A stretch of DNA of 64,000 bases, from the NCBI RefSeq assembly GCF_001894765.1, contig NZ_BCWV01000002.1, positions 372,001 through 436,000 of the forward strand. Reading direction: 5' to 3'. The notes under the pieces are model-generated. The model did not search any database. It saw nothing but the letters and a program-made list of their open reading frames with translations, and was not told the DNA's origin. This document shows positions 34,879 through 43,765 of the stretch, one piece after another. Both the position numbers and the translations under genes were made by a program. The stretch is from Rhodococcoides corynebacterioides NBRC 14404. GTDB taxonomy: Bacteria > Actinomycetota > Actinomycetes > Mycobacteriales > Mycobacteriaceae. Each line of letters begins with the position of its first letter. Position 1 is the first letter of the stretch.

Positions 34879-36136
34879 TGTCCTCGACCTGTCTGTCGGG
34901 GCGTCGCACGGACGCGGGAGCGGGCCGACTCGCGCTGCCGGCTGGTTGGACCACCAGGTGGGTGGGGATCTGGAACTCGGACAGTCGGCGCAGCGCCGCC
35001 TCGGCGGCCTTGCGGTCCGACCCTCCCTCCGAGACGAGGACGACGGCGGTGTCGACACTGCTCGCGTCGACGTAGGTCCACCACTGACCCGTGAGGTCGG
35101 CACCCACCAGGGCGTCGGGATGGCGGGCGTGCCCGTCCGGGCCCGTCGACAGCGGAGCGGGATACCGGGCATCGTCCCCGACCAGAACGAGGATGGTGGC
35201 CGACGAGCTGTGTCGCGCGTGACGTGCGCCGCTGCCGTTGCCGCGTTCCGCTGTGGCGACGGCAGCGGCGACCACCGGCGGGAGGCCCTCGCGGACGGTG
35301 GGGTCGAAGCGGGCGCTGTGCTTGCGTGCGACGCGGCGCGCCCAGGCGCGGCCGGGTTTGCGCCCGATGCGGCTGCGCAACAGCACGATCAGTTCGGCCG
35401 CCACGATGAACGCGGCGATCGCGGCCACCGAGGCCTCCGAGACCGGCAGCGGCGAGACCGGGGTGTCGCTGGGTTCCGGCACGGCGAGCACCACCAGGCG
35501 GTCACCGGTTCCCGTGGTCTGCAGTTGCGTCGCCTGGTCCCGCAGCTGCGTCAGGGACTGCTCGGCGGCCGTCCGCGACGGATCGCCCGGGATCAGCTGG
35601 GCGATGCGTGCTTCCTCGGCCGCGATGGAGGCCTGGACCTGTTCGAGGCTGCTCTGGGAATCCCGAGCGGCGTTGGCGCCGGCCGCCTGCGCCACGGTGG
35701 TGACCGTGGTGCGGGCGACGTCGAGCGCCTGCTCGGGGGAGTCGGCGGTGACGGTGAAGTCGAGCAGGGCCGGCGACGTCCCCGGGGCGAGCTCGAGGTG
35801 CGAGGCCAGTTCCGCTGCGGTCCAGCCGGTGTCGGTCTGGGACACGACCTGCTGCAGGACGTCGTTGTCGGCGGCGAGCCCGATGAACGGCGCGCGGAGC
35901 TGCTCGATGAACGCGTCGCCGGGGATGACCTCGCCCGACGGCACGATCTCGGTGGTGATCGTGGCGGCGTACTGCTTCTCGGTGGCGAACGCGCGCAGAC
36001 CGTAGACGCCGGCGCCGACGAGCAGCGCGATGAGCAGGGCGGGCACCACGGCGCGCCCCAGCTCCTTCATGTGCCCGGCCAGATCGATCGGCGGCGGCAC
36101 GTCACCGCGGTGAACGGGATCGTCTATGGGCGCCAA
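34862..36136 (-). CDS. Wzz/YveK-like polysaccharide co-polymerase (chain-length determinant)
   Basis: 424 residues from TTG 36136, which has GGGAG six bases upstream; GTG 36199 is an alternative without a ribosome site. A short cytoplasmic tail, TM1 (about 31-52), a periplasmic helical domain with Gln/Ala-rich coiled coil (140-215) and TM2 (about 240-262) give Wzz topology. The C-terminal cytoplasmic part (270-424) has no Walker motifs, so it is not a BY-kinase. It regulates polymer length with Wzy. TAGTAT at 36233-36238 (minus strand) offers an internal promoter. Confidence 0.85.
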   Translation of the reverse strand: MAPIDDPVHRGDVPPPIDLAGHMKELGRAVVPALLIALLVGAGVYGLRAFATEKQYAATITTEIVPSGEVIPGDAFIEQLRAPFIGLAADNDVLQQVVSQTDTGWTAAELASHLELAPGTSPALLDFTVTADSPEQALDVARTTVTTVAQAAGANAARDSQSSLEQVQASIAAEEARIAQLIPGDPSRTAAEQSLTQLRDQATQLQTTGTGDRLVVLAVPEPSDTPVSPLPVSEASVAAIAAFIVAAELIVLLRSRIGRKPGRAWARRVARKHSARFDPTVREGLPPVVAAAVATAERGNGSGARHARHSSSATILVLVGDDARYPAPLSTGPDGHARHPDALVGADLTGQWWTYVDASSVDTAVVLVSEGGSDRKAAEAALRRLSEFQIPTHLVVQPAGSASRPAPASVRRPDRQVEDNAHRS

Positions 36137-36359
36137 CCGAATCTCCCGGGGTTGTCCGTCACTGGTCTCCGTGTTGCACGGTGCCGCGCAGCGTCGCACG
36201 GTGTCGCGCGGTTGACAACGTGTGCACGGCCGATACTACGCAGCGCCACAGGGCTTCTGCGGGAGGCGAACCGCGTCGCCGGCACGCCGTCGGCGGCCGG
36301 TCGGAAACGGTGGGGAAAACGGCCGAGTCGACCGAGTTCGGTACTCGTGCGGCTGATCG
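36137..36359 (-). promoter_or_regulatory. Internal promoter region of the polysaccharide locus
   Basis: A 223-base gap in an otherwise gapless run of genes. The minus strand has TAGTAT at 36238-36233 as a -10, and two near-copies of ACCGTGC-A/G-AC downstream. A 22-codon frame beginning five bases after TAGTAT could be a leaderless leader peptide, but nothing supports its translation beyond position. Confidence 0.5.
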
Positions 36360-37472
36360 TCATCGGGCCACCGCCGTCAGAGCGTCCACCAGATTCGGGA
36401 GCGTCGTCGCCACGTCGTGACGGTCGGCGACGGCGGCGCGAGCGCGACCACCGATCGTCGCCCGGCGTTCGTCGTCGGCGAGGAGCGCCGCGATCTCCCG
36501 CGCGAGGGCGTCGGCGTCACCCGGCGGAACGAGCACACCCGCACCGTCGGCGAGGAATTCGGTGGGGCCGCCGTGGTCGGAGGCCACCACGGGCAGGCCG
36601 TGCGCCATGGCCTCGAGCACGGAGAGCGGACCGGCCTCCGGCAGCACCGAGGACGACACGACCACGTCCCACTCGGCCATCACCGTGTCGGGATCGACGT
36701 GCCCGAGGAAGCGCACGCGGCCGGCCAGATCCGGTTGCGCTGCCCGCGAACGCAACTCGTCCGCGTATGCCTGATCGCCGGAGAAGCTGCCGCCGGCCAG
36801 TTCCACGATGACGTCGTCCAACCGAGCCACGGCGTCGAGCAGAACTCGGTGTCCCTTCCACGGCGTGAGCAGGGCCAGCATCCCGACGACCGGGGGACGG
36901 TGGCGCGCGCCGGAGAAGTCCGCCACCGGCCATCGCACCCCGTACGGCACCACCCGCACGTCGGCGCCCAGGGCCCGGACGGGTGCCGCAGCGGCTTCCG
37001 TGCAGGCGACCACGCGGTCGATCCCCGGAAGCCCGAGTCGCATGACCGCACGCTGCCGACCGCCGGGCACCGCGTCGTGCACCAGCCAGGACACCCCGCC
37101 GGGAAGTCCGCCGCCGCGACCCGCCAGTCGCGCCGCGGGTAGGGCGAAGAGCGAGTTGATCACGACTACGGGCCGAGTGGCGGATGCGTCCGCACGCGCG
37201 GTGCGCCGGAGGACGCGCGCGGCGGTCGCCCACCGCGCGAGCATGCGTCCGGCGGCGGCGATACGCGCGACACCGCCCTGGCCACCGAGGCCGAGGTCGG
37301 GGATCGGTACGTGCCGCACCTCGTCGGGCAGGGCGTCGGCGAGGGCGCCCGACGGGCACAGCACCGTCACCGGACGTCCGGCACGGCGGGCTTCGCCGAG
37401 AACGGAGAGCAGCATCTTCTCCGCACCGGAGACGTTGGCGGTGTGGGCCACCAGGATCACCGGCGCTGTCAC
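36360..37472 (-). CDS. GT4-family glycosyltransferase
   Basis: 370 residues from GTG 37472, overlapping the flippase stop by four bases. GT-B fold: VSGAEKMLLSVLGEARRAG at the N-terminus, VVPYGVRWPV, LLTPWKGHRVLLDAVARL, and the donor-binding SVLPEAGPLSVLEAMAHGLP motif. It lies in the first transcriptional block of the polysaccharide locus and ends before the internal promoter region. Confidence 0.92.
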   Translation of the reverse strand: MTAPVILVAHTANVSGAEKMLLSVLGEARRAGRPVTVLCPSGALADALPDEVRHVPIPDLGLGGQGGVARIAAAGRMLARWATAARVLRRTARADASATRPVVVINSLFALPAARLAGRGGGLPGGVSWLVHDAVPGGRQRAVMRLGLPGIDRVVACTEAAAAPVRALGADVRVVPYGVRWPVADFSGARHRPPVVGMLALLTPWKGHRVLLDAVARLDDVIVELAGGSFSGDQAYADELRSRAAQPDLAGRVRFLGHVDPDTVMAEWDVVVSSSVLPEAGPLSVLEAMAHGLPVVASDHGGPTEFLADGAGVLVPPGDADALAREIAALLADDERRATIGGRARAAVADRHDVATTLPNLVDALTAVAR

Positions 37473-38959
37473 GATTGCCTCCGCAGCAGCAGGAATCCCG
37501 TGCCGCCGACGACGGCGGCGCCCACCATCGAGATGGGGAACCACCAGGCGGGAGCGGCGGATTCGAGCAGGGACCCCACCACCGCCACCGCGGCGGTGAC
37601 GACCGCGACCACGCCGATCGGCGCGACGGGCAGCAACCCGGACACCGGCATCGTCCGGCCGATGACCACCCACAGCGCGACCACGGTCACGGCGAACGTG
37701 GCCACCGTGGCGACGGCGGATCCGGTGTACGAGTAGCGGGGAATCAGAATCAGGTTGAGCACCACGTTGAGGACCAGTCCGGCGAGGGCGACGGCCGGGT
37801 AGTGGCGTTGCTTCGACGCCGACGCCAGCAGGAACACGCCGAGCAGGATCAGGCTCATCACCGCGGCGCCGAGCACCAGCAACCTCGCGGCATCGGCGCC
37901 GGCGACGAAGCGGTCGCCGTACAGCAGGCGGATCAGCGGGTCGGCGGACGGCCAGAACGCCGCCACCGCGACGCCGCCGAACGTCGTGAACGCCAGTGCA
38001 GCGGTGCGGGTTCGCTTCCGGAAGGTCGGCAGTTCCGTCGGCCACGCGGCCACGAGCAGCGTGCTCACGGGCGCCACGGCCGCGAGCGTGATGGTGTCCA
38101 TCATGTCGGAGAACTTGTAGCCGATGGAGTACAGGCCGACGGCGTCGAACGTGTCCAGCAGACTGAGCATGAGCACGTCGATCTTCAGCATCGCGATCGT
38201 CAGGGCGAATCCGATCGCGAGCGGAATCGCCTCGCGCAGATAGGGCCCCCACCGGTGGACGTCGAGGTGCCGGGACGGGCGGAGTCCGACGGACCGACGA
38301 CGCACGGCCAGGCCCTTGGTGACCACGCGGAACGCCTCGTTGGCAACCGCGGGGAGGACGAAGATCAGCAGGGTCGGGGCGAACACCGCGGCCAGCACCG
38401 TCAGACCGAGTTGGAGTACCTGGCCGGCCGATTCGGCCACCGCCACCAGCAGCATGCGGTGGCGAGCCTGGAAGAGCACGGACAACGCGTGCGACGGCGT
38501 CGCGAACACCACCACCAGGCCGCCGAGCACGGTCGCCAGGATCACCTCGCTCGGATAGCCGAGGACCAGGACGTACCCGACCGCCAGGACGTAGCCGACG
38601 AGTCCGAGGACGGTACGCAAGGCGAGGAACGACGATGCGGTGCGGGCGATCTCGTCGGGATCGTCGTCGATCAACTTGGCCAGCACCACACGTCCGACAC
38701 CGAGGTCGGTCACCACCGACATCAGGCCGAGCAGGGCGAAGACCAAGCTGAACTGGCCCCACTCCTCGGCGCCGAGCGATCGGGCGACGATGACACTGCC
38801 GGCCCAGCCCAGACCGGCGACGATCACGCGCGACGCCAGGACGGCAGCGGTGGCGCGCGCCGCGGCCTTCGGGTCGGCGGCGAGCGCGCGGTAGTCCGGG
38901 GACGTGCGCTCCGCCTCGGCGGTGACGTCCGGTGGCAGTTGATCGGGATTCTCGTCCAT
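37469..38959 (-). CDS. Wzx-type oligosaccharide flippase (MATE/MOP superfamily)
   Basis: 496 residues with about fourteen membrane helices. The N-terminus after residue 35 reads ASRVIVAGLGWAGSVIVARS, LGAEEWGQFSLVFALLGLMS, a pattern typical of polysaccharide flippases. It would move undecaprenyl-linked repeat units to the outer face for polymerisation by the Wzy protein encoded upstream. It starts ten bases after the preceding glycosyltransferase. Confidence 0.93.
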   Translation of the reverse strand: MDENPDQLPPDVTAEAERTSPDYRALAADPKAAARATAAVLASRVIVAGLGWAGSVIVARSLGAEEWGQFSLVFALLGLMSVVTDLGVGRVVLAKLIDDDPDEIARTASSFLALRTVLGLVGYVLAVGYVLVLGYPSEVILATVLGGLVVVFATPSHALSVLFQARHRMLLVAVAESAGQVLQLGLTVLAAVFAPTLLIFVLPAVANEAFRVVTKGLAVRRRSVGLRPSRHLDVHRWGPYLREAIPLAIGFALTIAMLKIDVLMLSLLDTFDAVGLYSIGYKFSDMMDTITLAAVAPVSTLLVAAWPTELPTFRKRTRTAALAFTTFGGVAVAAFWPSADPLIRLLYGDRFVAGADAARLLVLGAAVMSLILLGVFLLASASKQRHYPAVALAGLVLNVVLNLILIPRYSYTGSAVATVATFAVTVVALWVVIGRTMPVSGLLPVAPIGVVAVVTAAVAVVGSLLESAAPAWWFPISMVGAAVVGGTGFLLLRRQS

Positions 38960-38969
38960 GGCCGTGGTC

Positions 38970-40025
38970 CTAGGCGATCAGACCGGCGTCGCGGTAGGCC
39001 TGGACGGTGCGCTCGGCGGTCCGCTCCCAGGTCAGGTCGGCCATGGCGCGGCCCGCCTCGGCGACGAGGTCGGCGCGGGCGGTCTCGTCGAACAGCAACG
39101 GCCCCATCGCTTCCGCCCAGGCGCTGGGGCGTTCGTTCTCGAGCAGCACCGCGCCCTTGCCGACCACCTCGGGCAGGGCACCGACCGCGCTGGCGACGAC
39201 GGCGCCACCGCAGGCCATCGCTTCCACCGGCGGCAACCCGAAGCCCTCGTAGCGGGAGGCGTAGGCGGTGACCGTCGCCGCGGCGTAGAGCGCGGGCAGA
39301 TCCTCGACGTCGACGTACCCCAGTCCCGTCGCGTATCGCGGTTTCGAGGGCCCGGTCGACCCGGCCCCGGCCAACAGACACGGCACCCCGAGCTGCTCGG
39401 CGGCGTCGGCGACCAGTTGGACGTTCTTGCGGGGCTCGACCGTGCCGACCTGCATCACGAAGGTCTCCGGGAGTCCGTACTTGGCCCGCACCGCCTCCAC
39501 CGCGGCGGGCGTCGGCGGGGTGGCCCAGGCCGCGGGGGCCAGCTCCACGACGGTGGCGCGACGGCCGGACACGGCCTCGATGCGGTCCGCGGTGAACCGG
39601 GACACCGCGATCAGCAGGTCCGCTCGCCGCAGCGACCGACGAACCAAGCGCTGTTCACCTGCGGCGCGTAGCCGGGACGACGCCGACGGCATGTCGATGA
39701 CGGACACGTCGTGCACCGTCGCCACCGTCGCGCCGCGCGTGCCGAACGGGAGGTCGACGTCGAGACCGTGGACGATGTCGTGCGCCCCGACGGGCAACGC
39801 ACCCAGGGCGGCTCGGACGACGCCGTCGCTCACCGGCCGCGGCAGCGGCTCGATACCGGCGGGCAGATCGCCGACGGCGTCCTTCTGCACCACCGCCGCG
39901 AGCTCGGTGCCCGGCAGCTTGCCGGGCAGCTCGTTCAGGAGCTCGCGAATGTAGGTCTGGACGCCGGAGCCGCCCGGTCGGAGGGCGAGCGCCCCGTAGA
40001 CGATTCGTGTTGTGCTGCGGCGCAT
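38970..40025 (-). CDS. GT4-family glycosyltransferase
   Basis: 351 residues from ATG 40025, with AGGAG about nine bases upstream. GT-B fold: RPGGSGVQTYIRELL, HDVSVIDMPSASS, MQVGTVEPRKNVQLVADAAE, and YEGFGLPPVEAMACGGAVVAS with the EX7E donor motif. The N-terminal 30 codons overlap the upstream wzy gene by 91 bases in another frame, which is unusually long. Confidence 0.93.
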   Translation of the reverse strand: MRRSTTRIVYGALALRPGGSGVQTYIRELLNELPGKLPGTELAAVVQKDAVGDLPAGIEPLPRPVSDGVVRAALGALPVGAHDIVHGLDVDLPFGTRGATVATVHDVSVIDMPSASSRLRAAGEQRLVRRSLRRADLLIAVSRFTADRIEAVSGRRATVVELAPAAWATPPTPAAVEAVRAKYGLPETFVMQVGTVEPRKNVQLVADAAEQLGVPCLLAGAGSTGPSKPRYATGLGYVDVEDLPALYAAATVTAYASRYEGFGLPPVEAMACGGAVVASAVGALPEVVGKGAVLLENERPSAWAEAMGPLLFDETARADLVAEAGRAMADLTWERTAERTVQAYRDAGLIA

Positions 40026-41308
40026 CCCACTACTCCTAACAACAGCCAGAAATACACGTCGATGGGGAAGATCTCGAAGTACGTCGCCACCAGGGACGCG
40101 AAGAGCGAGGCCACGATGGACGCTCCGACGCCCAGCGTGAGCGCGCCGTCCTGGCCCGGCAGGGTGCGGGACAGTCGGGTGCACCAGAGCAGCGAGGACA
40201 GCAGCAGGGCGATCACGGCCCACAGACCGATCGGTCCCAGCTCGAGCGCCGTCTTCACGTAGTAGTTGTCCGGTTGGTAATTGGTGGACAGCCCGGGGAA
40301 GACGGTGCCCTGCGCCGTCGAGATCCGGTCCGCGGCAGCACCGCTCGACCCCAGGCCTTCCCCGAACGGGTGGGTCCGAATCTTCTCGATGACCTCGTTC
40401 CACCGGCCGGACCGTTCGTTCAGGCTCGACGAGGAGAAGAAGACGGACGTGATCTTGGGGACGAACGGCAGAATCGCCCCGATGAGCACGGCGACCGCGA
40501 TCACGGGAGCGGCGAGAGCGCGGAAGCGGATGACGATCATGTAGATCGCGCCGACCGCGAGGCCCAGGAGGGCCGCGCGGACGATCGCGGTGGACATGGC
40601 CACCACCATGACCGGGGCGAAGCACAGGAACAGCAGGTTCCGTCGACGCGACGGATTCGCCAGCGCGACCGCACCGCCGACGAGCAGCGAGAGCATCACG
40701 TACAGGCCGAACGGGAAGGGCAGGTTGAAGGTGGAGAACACGCGCAGCAACCCGCCGGACGTGCGGACCTGGGTGCCGTACTCGTAGCCGAGCGAGACCA
40801 GGAAGGCCGGGCCGGCGAGCAATTGGGCGATGCCGACGAGGGAGGTGAAGGCGCCCATGCCCATGAGGACGCTCACCAGCCGGTCCCGGTCGCGCGCGTC
40901 GAACGGCGCGAGCCACAGGACGACGACCAGCAGCAGGTAGAAGAACGTGACCTTGATGCCGACGAACCCGATGACGCCGAACGAGAGCAGGGCCGAGGCG
41001 ACGCCGAAGACCACGAACACCGCCGCTGCCGGCCACCAGGGCAGCAGGATGGTCGGAGCGGCCGACTCGCCGGCCCGCACGCGACGACGACGGATCCAGG
41101 CGCAGATCAGGGTGTAGAGGAGCAGGCCCTCCTTCCACCCGGAGACGAACCCCGGCAGCGGCAGGATCACCAGGAGACCGTTGAGCGGAACGAACGCCGC
41201 CAGCAGCAGGACGCCGAGCTGCGGGCGGAAATACACCGCTCTGGCCACGATCACGGCGACGATCGCGACGACCAGGGCGGCGAGGACGGCGATCGCCGTG
41301 GTGATCAC
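39935..41308 (-). CDS. Wzy-type polymerase / O-antigen ligase family membrane protein
   Basis: 457 residues, about twelve membrane helices. The conserved large periplasmic loop is present (SLNERSGRWNEVIEKIRTHP, GEGLGSS and NYQPDNYYVKTALELGPIGLW), the hallmark of the Wzy_C/WaaL family. It polymerises repeat units outside the membrane, or ligates the polymer. It follows the sugar transferase by ten bases. The C-terminal 30 residues are hydrophilic and overlap the next gene. Confidence 0.92.
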   Translation of the reverse strand: MITTAIAVLAALVVAIVAVIVARAVYFRPQLGVLLLAAFVPLNGLLVILPLPGFVSGWKEGLLLYTLICAWIRRRRVRAGESAAPTILLPWWPAAAVFVVFGVASALLSFGVIGFVGIKVTFFYLLLVVVLWLAPFDARDRDRLVSVLMGMGAFTSLVGIAQLLAGPAFLVSLGYEYGTQVRTSGGLLRVFSTFNLPFPFGLYVMLSLLVGGAVALANPSRRRNLLFLCFAPVMVVAMSTAIVRAALLGLAVGAIYMIVIRFRALAAPVIAVAVLIGAILPFVPKITSVFFSSSSLNERSGRWNEVIEKIRTHPFGEGLGSSGAAADRISTAQGTVFPGLSTNYQPDNYYVKTALELGPIGLWAVIALLLSSLLWCTRLSRTLPGQDGALTLGVGASIVASLFASLVATYFEIFPIDVYFWLLLGVVGCAAAQHESSTGRSPSDRAAPASRPTFASS

Positions 41309-41318
41309 CGGACCACCG

Positions 41319-42800
41319 TCAGTCCTCGGCCTTCTTCAACACGGCCGCCACGGTGAGGAACAGGATCTTGACGTCGAGTGCGAGCGACCAGTTCTCGATG
41401 TAGTAGTTGTCCCACTCGGCGCGGTCCGCGATCGAGGTCTGCCCGCGGAGGCCGTGCACCTGAGCCCACCCGGTCACACCGGCCTTGACGCGATGCCGCT
41501 CGCCGTAGCGGCGGATCTGCATCTCGAACAGGTCGACGTAGGCCGGTCGCTCCGGACGAGGCCCCACCAGGGACATGTCGCCCCGCAGCACGTTCAGCAG
41601 CTGAGGCAGCTCGTCCAGGGAGGTCTGACGCATCAGCTTGCCGATCTTCGTGCGCCTGTCCACTCCCTCCACGCCACCGGGAGCGGCCCCCTCGGTCAGC
41701 TGGAAGTCGGCGTCGGAGGCGCGCGGCGGTCGCATCGACCGGAACTTCAGGCAGCCGAACGGAACCCCGTCGCGGCCGATGCGCTCCTGCGAGAAGAAGA
41801 TCGGGCCCGGGGAGCTGAGTTTGACCAGGATCGCCAACGTGAGGAAGACGGGGGAGAGCGCCAGGACTCCCAGGCCGGCCAGAGTGCGGTCCATGGCCCC
41901 CTTGACCAGGAACTGCCAGCCCTTGGGGTCGACATGCGGGAGAACCATGAGCGGGAGACCGCCGAGGTGTTCGACGCGGGTGCGCACGCCCACCGTGTCG
42001 AACAGACGCGGAACCACCCAGACCCGCATCTTGTGGCGATGCGCCGCCCGGATCGTCTTCACCAACTGCTCCGTCGGAACATCGGCGAAGGCCACGATCA
42101 GTTCCTCTGCCCCCGTGGCCTTCACGGCGGCGTCGAGGTCGCTCGGCAGTCCGAGGTAGGGCACGGTGAACTCTGCCGGAGCATCGGACGGGACGCCGTG
42201 GACGGGCGCCCTGTCCAGGACGCCGACCGGGTCCAGGCCGTACTCGGGGAACTGCTTCATGCGGGCGGCGAGCTGGTGCACGATCGGCCCGCCACCGACG
42301 ATCAACGTCGGCGCCTTCGACGCCCCCCGGACGCGGAGATAACGCTGGATCGTCGTCCGCAGGAAGCGGGCCAGGGCCACCAGGACGGCGGCGGCGATCC
42401 AGACCCGCACCATGAACGCGCCGGGGCGGTACTCGGTGCCGAGCGTGATGAGGAGAGCCAGGATCAGCAGCACCGAGAGGGCGACCGACGTCTGCACCGG
42501 CCCGATCTCGTCGAGGAAGTTCCGCCGCAGGCCGCGGCGGTACATCGAGCGCGACGCGAGGAGGAGCAGCAGGAGCGGGACGAAGAGCCACGGAACCCAG
42601 CCGTAGTCGGTGCCGTCGGAGCCCGGCCAGTTCCGCGCGACGAGGATGGCGAGAACGGCGGCCACGACGTCTCCGGCCACCGACAGTGCGGTGTAGGCCG
42701 GGTCGGCTCGCAGCCGATCGGCGAGCGAGTGGACTCCCGGCCCGGCCGCCGGAAAGCCGTTGTCCGACAGCGTTTCTCGCGACTCCAGTATGTCGGACAC
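41319..42800 (-). CDS. Polyprenyl glycosylphosphotransferase (initiating sugar transferase, WbaP/WcaJ type)
   Basis: 493 residues from GTG 42800 (GGAG eight bases upstream); an in-frame GTG at 42872 lies upstream of the likely promoter. Four N-terminal membrane helices, a Rossmann-like domain (LIVGGGPIVHQLAARM), a fifth helix and the C-terminal bacterial sugar transferase domain: SSPGPIFFSQERIGRDG, CLKFRSM, TSLDELPQLLNVLRGDMSLV, GPRPERP, VKAGVTGWAQVHGLRG. It loads the first sugar-phosphate on the polyprenyl carrier. First gene of the polysaccharide operon. Confidence 0.94.
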   Translation of the reverse strand: MSDILESRETLSDNGFPAAGPGVHSLADRLRADPAYTALSVAGDVVAAVLAILVARNWPGSDGTDYGWVPWLFVPLLLLLLASRSMYRRGLRRNFLDEIGPVQTSVALSVLLILALLITLGTEYRPGAFMVRVWIAAAVLVALARFLRTTIQRYLRVRGASKAPTLIVGGGPIVHQLAARMKQFPEYGLDPVGVLDRAPVHGVPSDAPAEFTVPYLGLPSDLDAAVKATGAEELIVAFADVPTEQLVKTIRAAHRHKMRVWVVPRLFDTVGVRTRVEHLGGLPLMVLPHVDPKGWQFLVKGAMDRTLAGLGVLALSPVFLTLAILVKLSSPGPIFFSQERIGRDGVPFGCLKFRSMRPPRASDADFQLTEGAAPGGVEGVDRRTKIGKLMRQTSLDELPQLLNVLRGDMSLVGPRPERPAYVDLFEMQIRRYGERHRVKAGVTGWAQVHGLRGQTSIADRAEWDNYYIENWSLALDVKILFLTVAAVLKKAED

Positions 42801-42846
42801 CAGCTGTTCTCCGTCCGGGTTCGACGATGACCTTCGTGCAATTCGT

Positions 42847-42869
42847 AGCCTATCCCATAAAGGATGGGA
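42847..42869 (-). promoter_or_regulatory. Probable promoter and operator of the polysaccharide operon
   Basis: On the minus strand TAGGCT (42852-42847) is a TANNNT -10. Directly upstream is a perfect inverted repeat TCCCAT-N5-ATGGGA (42869-42853), which would lie in the -10/-35 spacer. The predicted start of transcription leaves about 40 bases before GTG 42800. The placement suits a repressor. Confidence 0.5.
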
Positions 42870-42960
42870 CACGGATATGAATGGTCACGACGCCATTACG
42901 AGAAAAAAACCGACCGACAGACATTCGAGTTCGAATTCGGCTCCGCGTCGAACGGTGCGG

Positions 42961-43689
42961 TCAGCCGAGGATCCGTTCCCGCACGATCCACGCCAAGTCC
43001 TTGAGAATCTGGATATGCCCGGTGGTCCACTGCCGAGGTTCCTGATCCCACACGCAGAGAGTGCCGAGCGCATGGCCGCCGTCGTCGAGCAGGGGAATGC
43101 CCAGATACGACACCCAGGTCTTGTCCAGGACACCCGGATGGTCCGCGAACAGTTCGTCGGTGCGAGCGTCCTCCACCACCAGCGGTTGGCCGGACTCCAC
43201 CGCGTAACGGCACACCGATCGGCCCACGGGCATCTCGGTCAGTCGGTCGTCGCCCTCGCCGAGACCGACTGCCGCCTTGAAGAACTGCCGTTTGTCGTCG
43301 ACCAGGGAGACGGCCGCGATCGGAACACCGAGTGCGTCCGCCGCCATGGCGACCAGTCGGTCGTATTTCGGATCGGGCGGGGTGTCCAGCAGGCCGGTGT
43401 CGCGAAGCGCCTGCAGGCGGCCGGCGTCACGAATGACGGAGTCGAACGGGATGCCGTCGTCGGCGGCGTCCGTGCCGTCCGTGCCGTCGGTGGGATCCGC
43501 CTCCTGCGCGTCCCGCATCGACCGCAGCATGCGGCCGAGATCGGAATCGGCGTCGTCCGCCAATTCCTTGACCAAACGCGTGACCACGGCGCGCCGAACG
43601 TAGGCGTCCACGGTCTCGCCGCTCTTGTCGGCTTGCTGGGCGAGCACCTCGTTGAGGCGATCGTCGAAGCCGGCCATTCCGGATGTCAT
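42961..43689 (-). CDS. RHH (CopG-like)-GAF fusion protein, candidate regulator
   Basis: 242 residues from ATG 43689, with TAGCAT exactly seven bases upstream (leaderless). Residues about 6-45, FDDRLNEVLAQQADKSGETV plus DAYVRRAVVTRLVKEL, fit a ribbon-helix-helix DNA-binding motif: strand, helix, turn, helix. An acidic linker follows, then a GAF domain (about 85-240) containing VPIAAVSLVDDKRQFFKAAVG, VGRSVCRYAVES, VSYLGIPLLDDGGHALGTL. A one-component sensor is implied. It precedes the polysaccharide operon in the same orientation. The GAF call is firm; the RHH call comes from pattern only. Confidence 0.75.
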   Translation of the reverse strand: MTSGMAGFDDRLNEVLAQQADKSGETVDAYVRRAVVTRLVKELADDADSDLGRMLRSMRDAQEADPTDGTDGTDAADDGIPFDSVIRDAGRLQALRDTGLLDTPPDPKYDRLVAMAADALGVPIAAVSLVDDKRQFFKAAVGLGEGDDRLTEMPVGRSVCRYAVESGQPLVVEDARTDELFADHPGVLDKTWVSYLGIPLLDDGGHALGTLCVWDQEPRQWTTGHIQILKDLAWIVRERILG

Positions 43690-43765
43690 TGCTCCGATGC
43701 TAATGCAGGCGCCGTGCATTCTGCGGTGAACATTTGCCATGACACGTCGCGGTAGCATCGATGGT

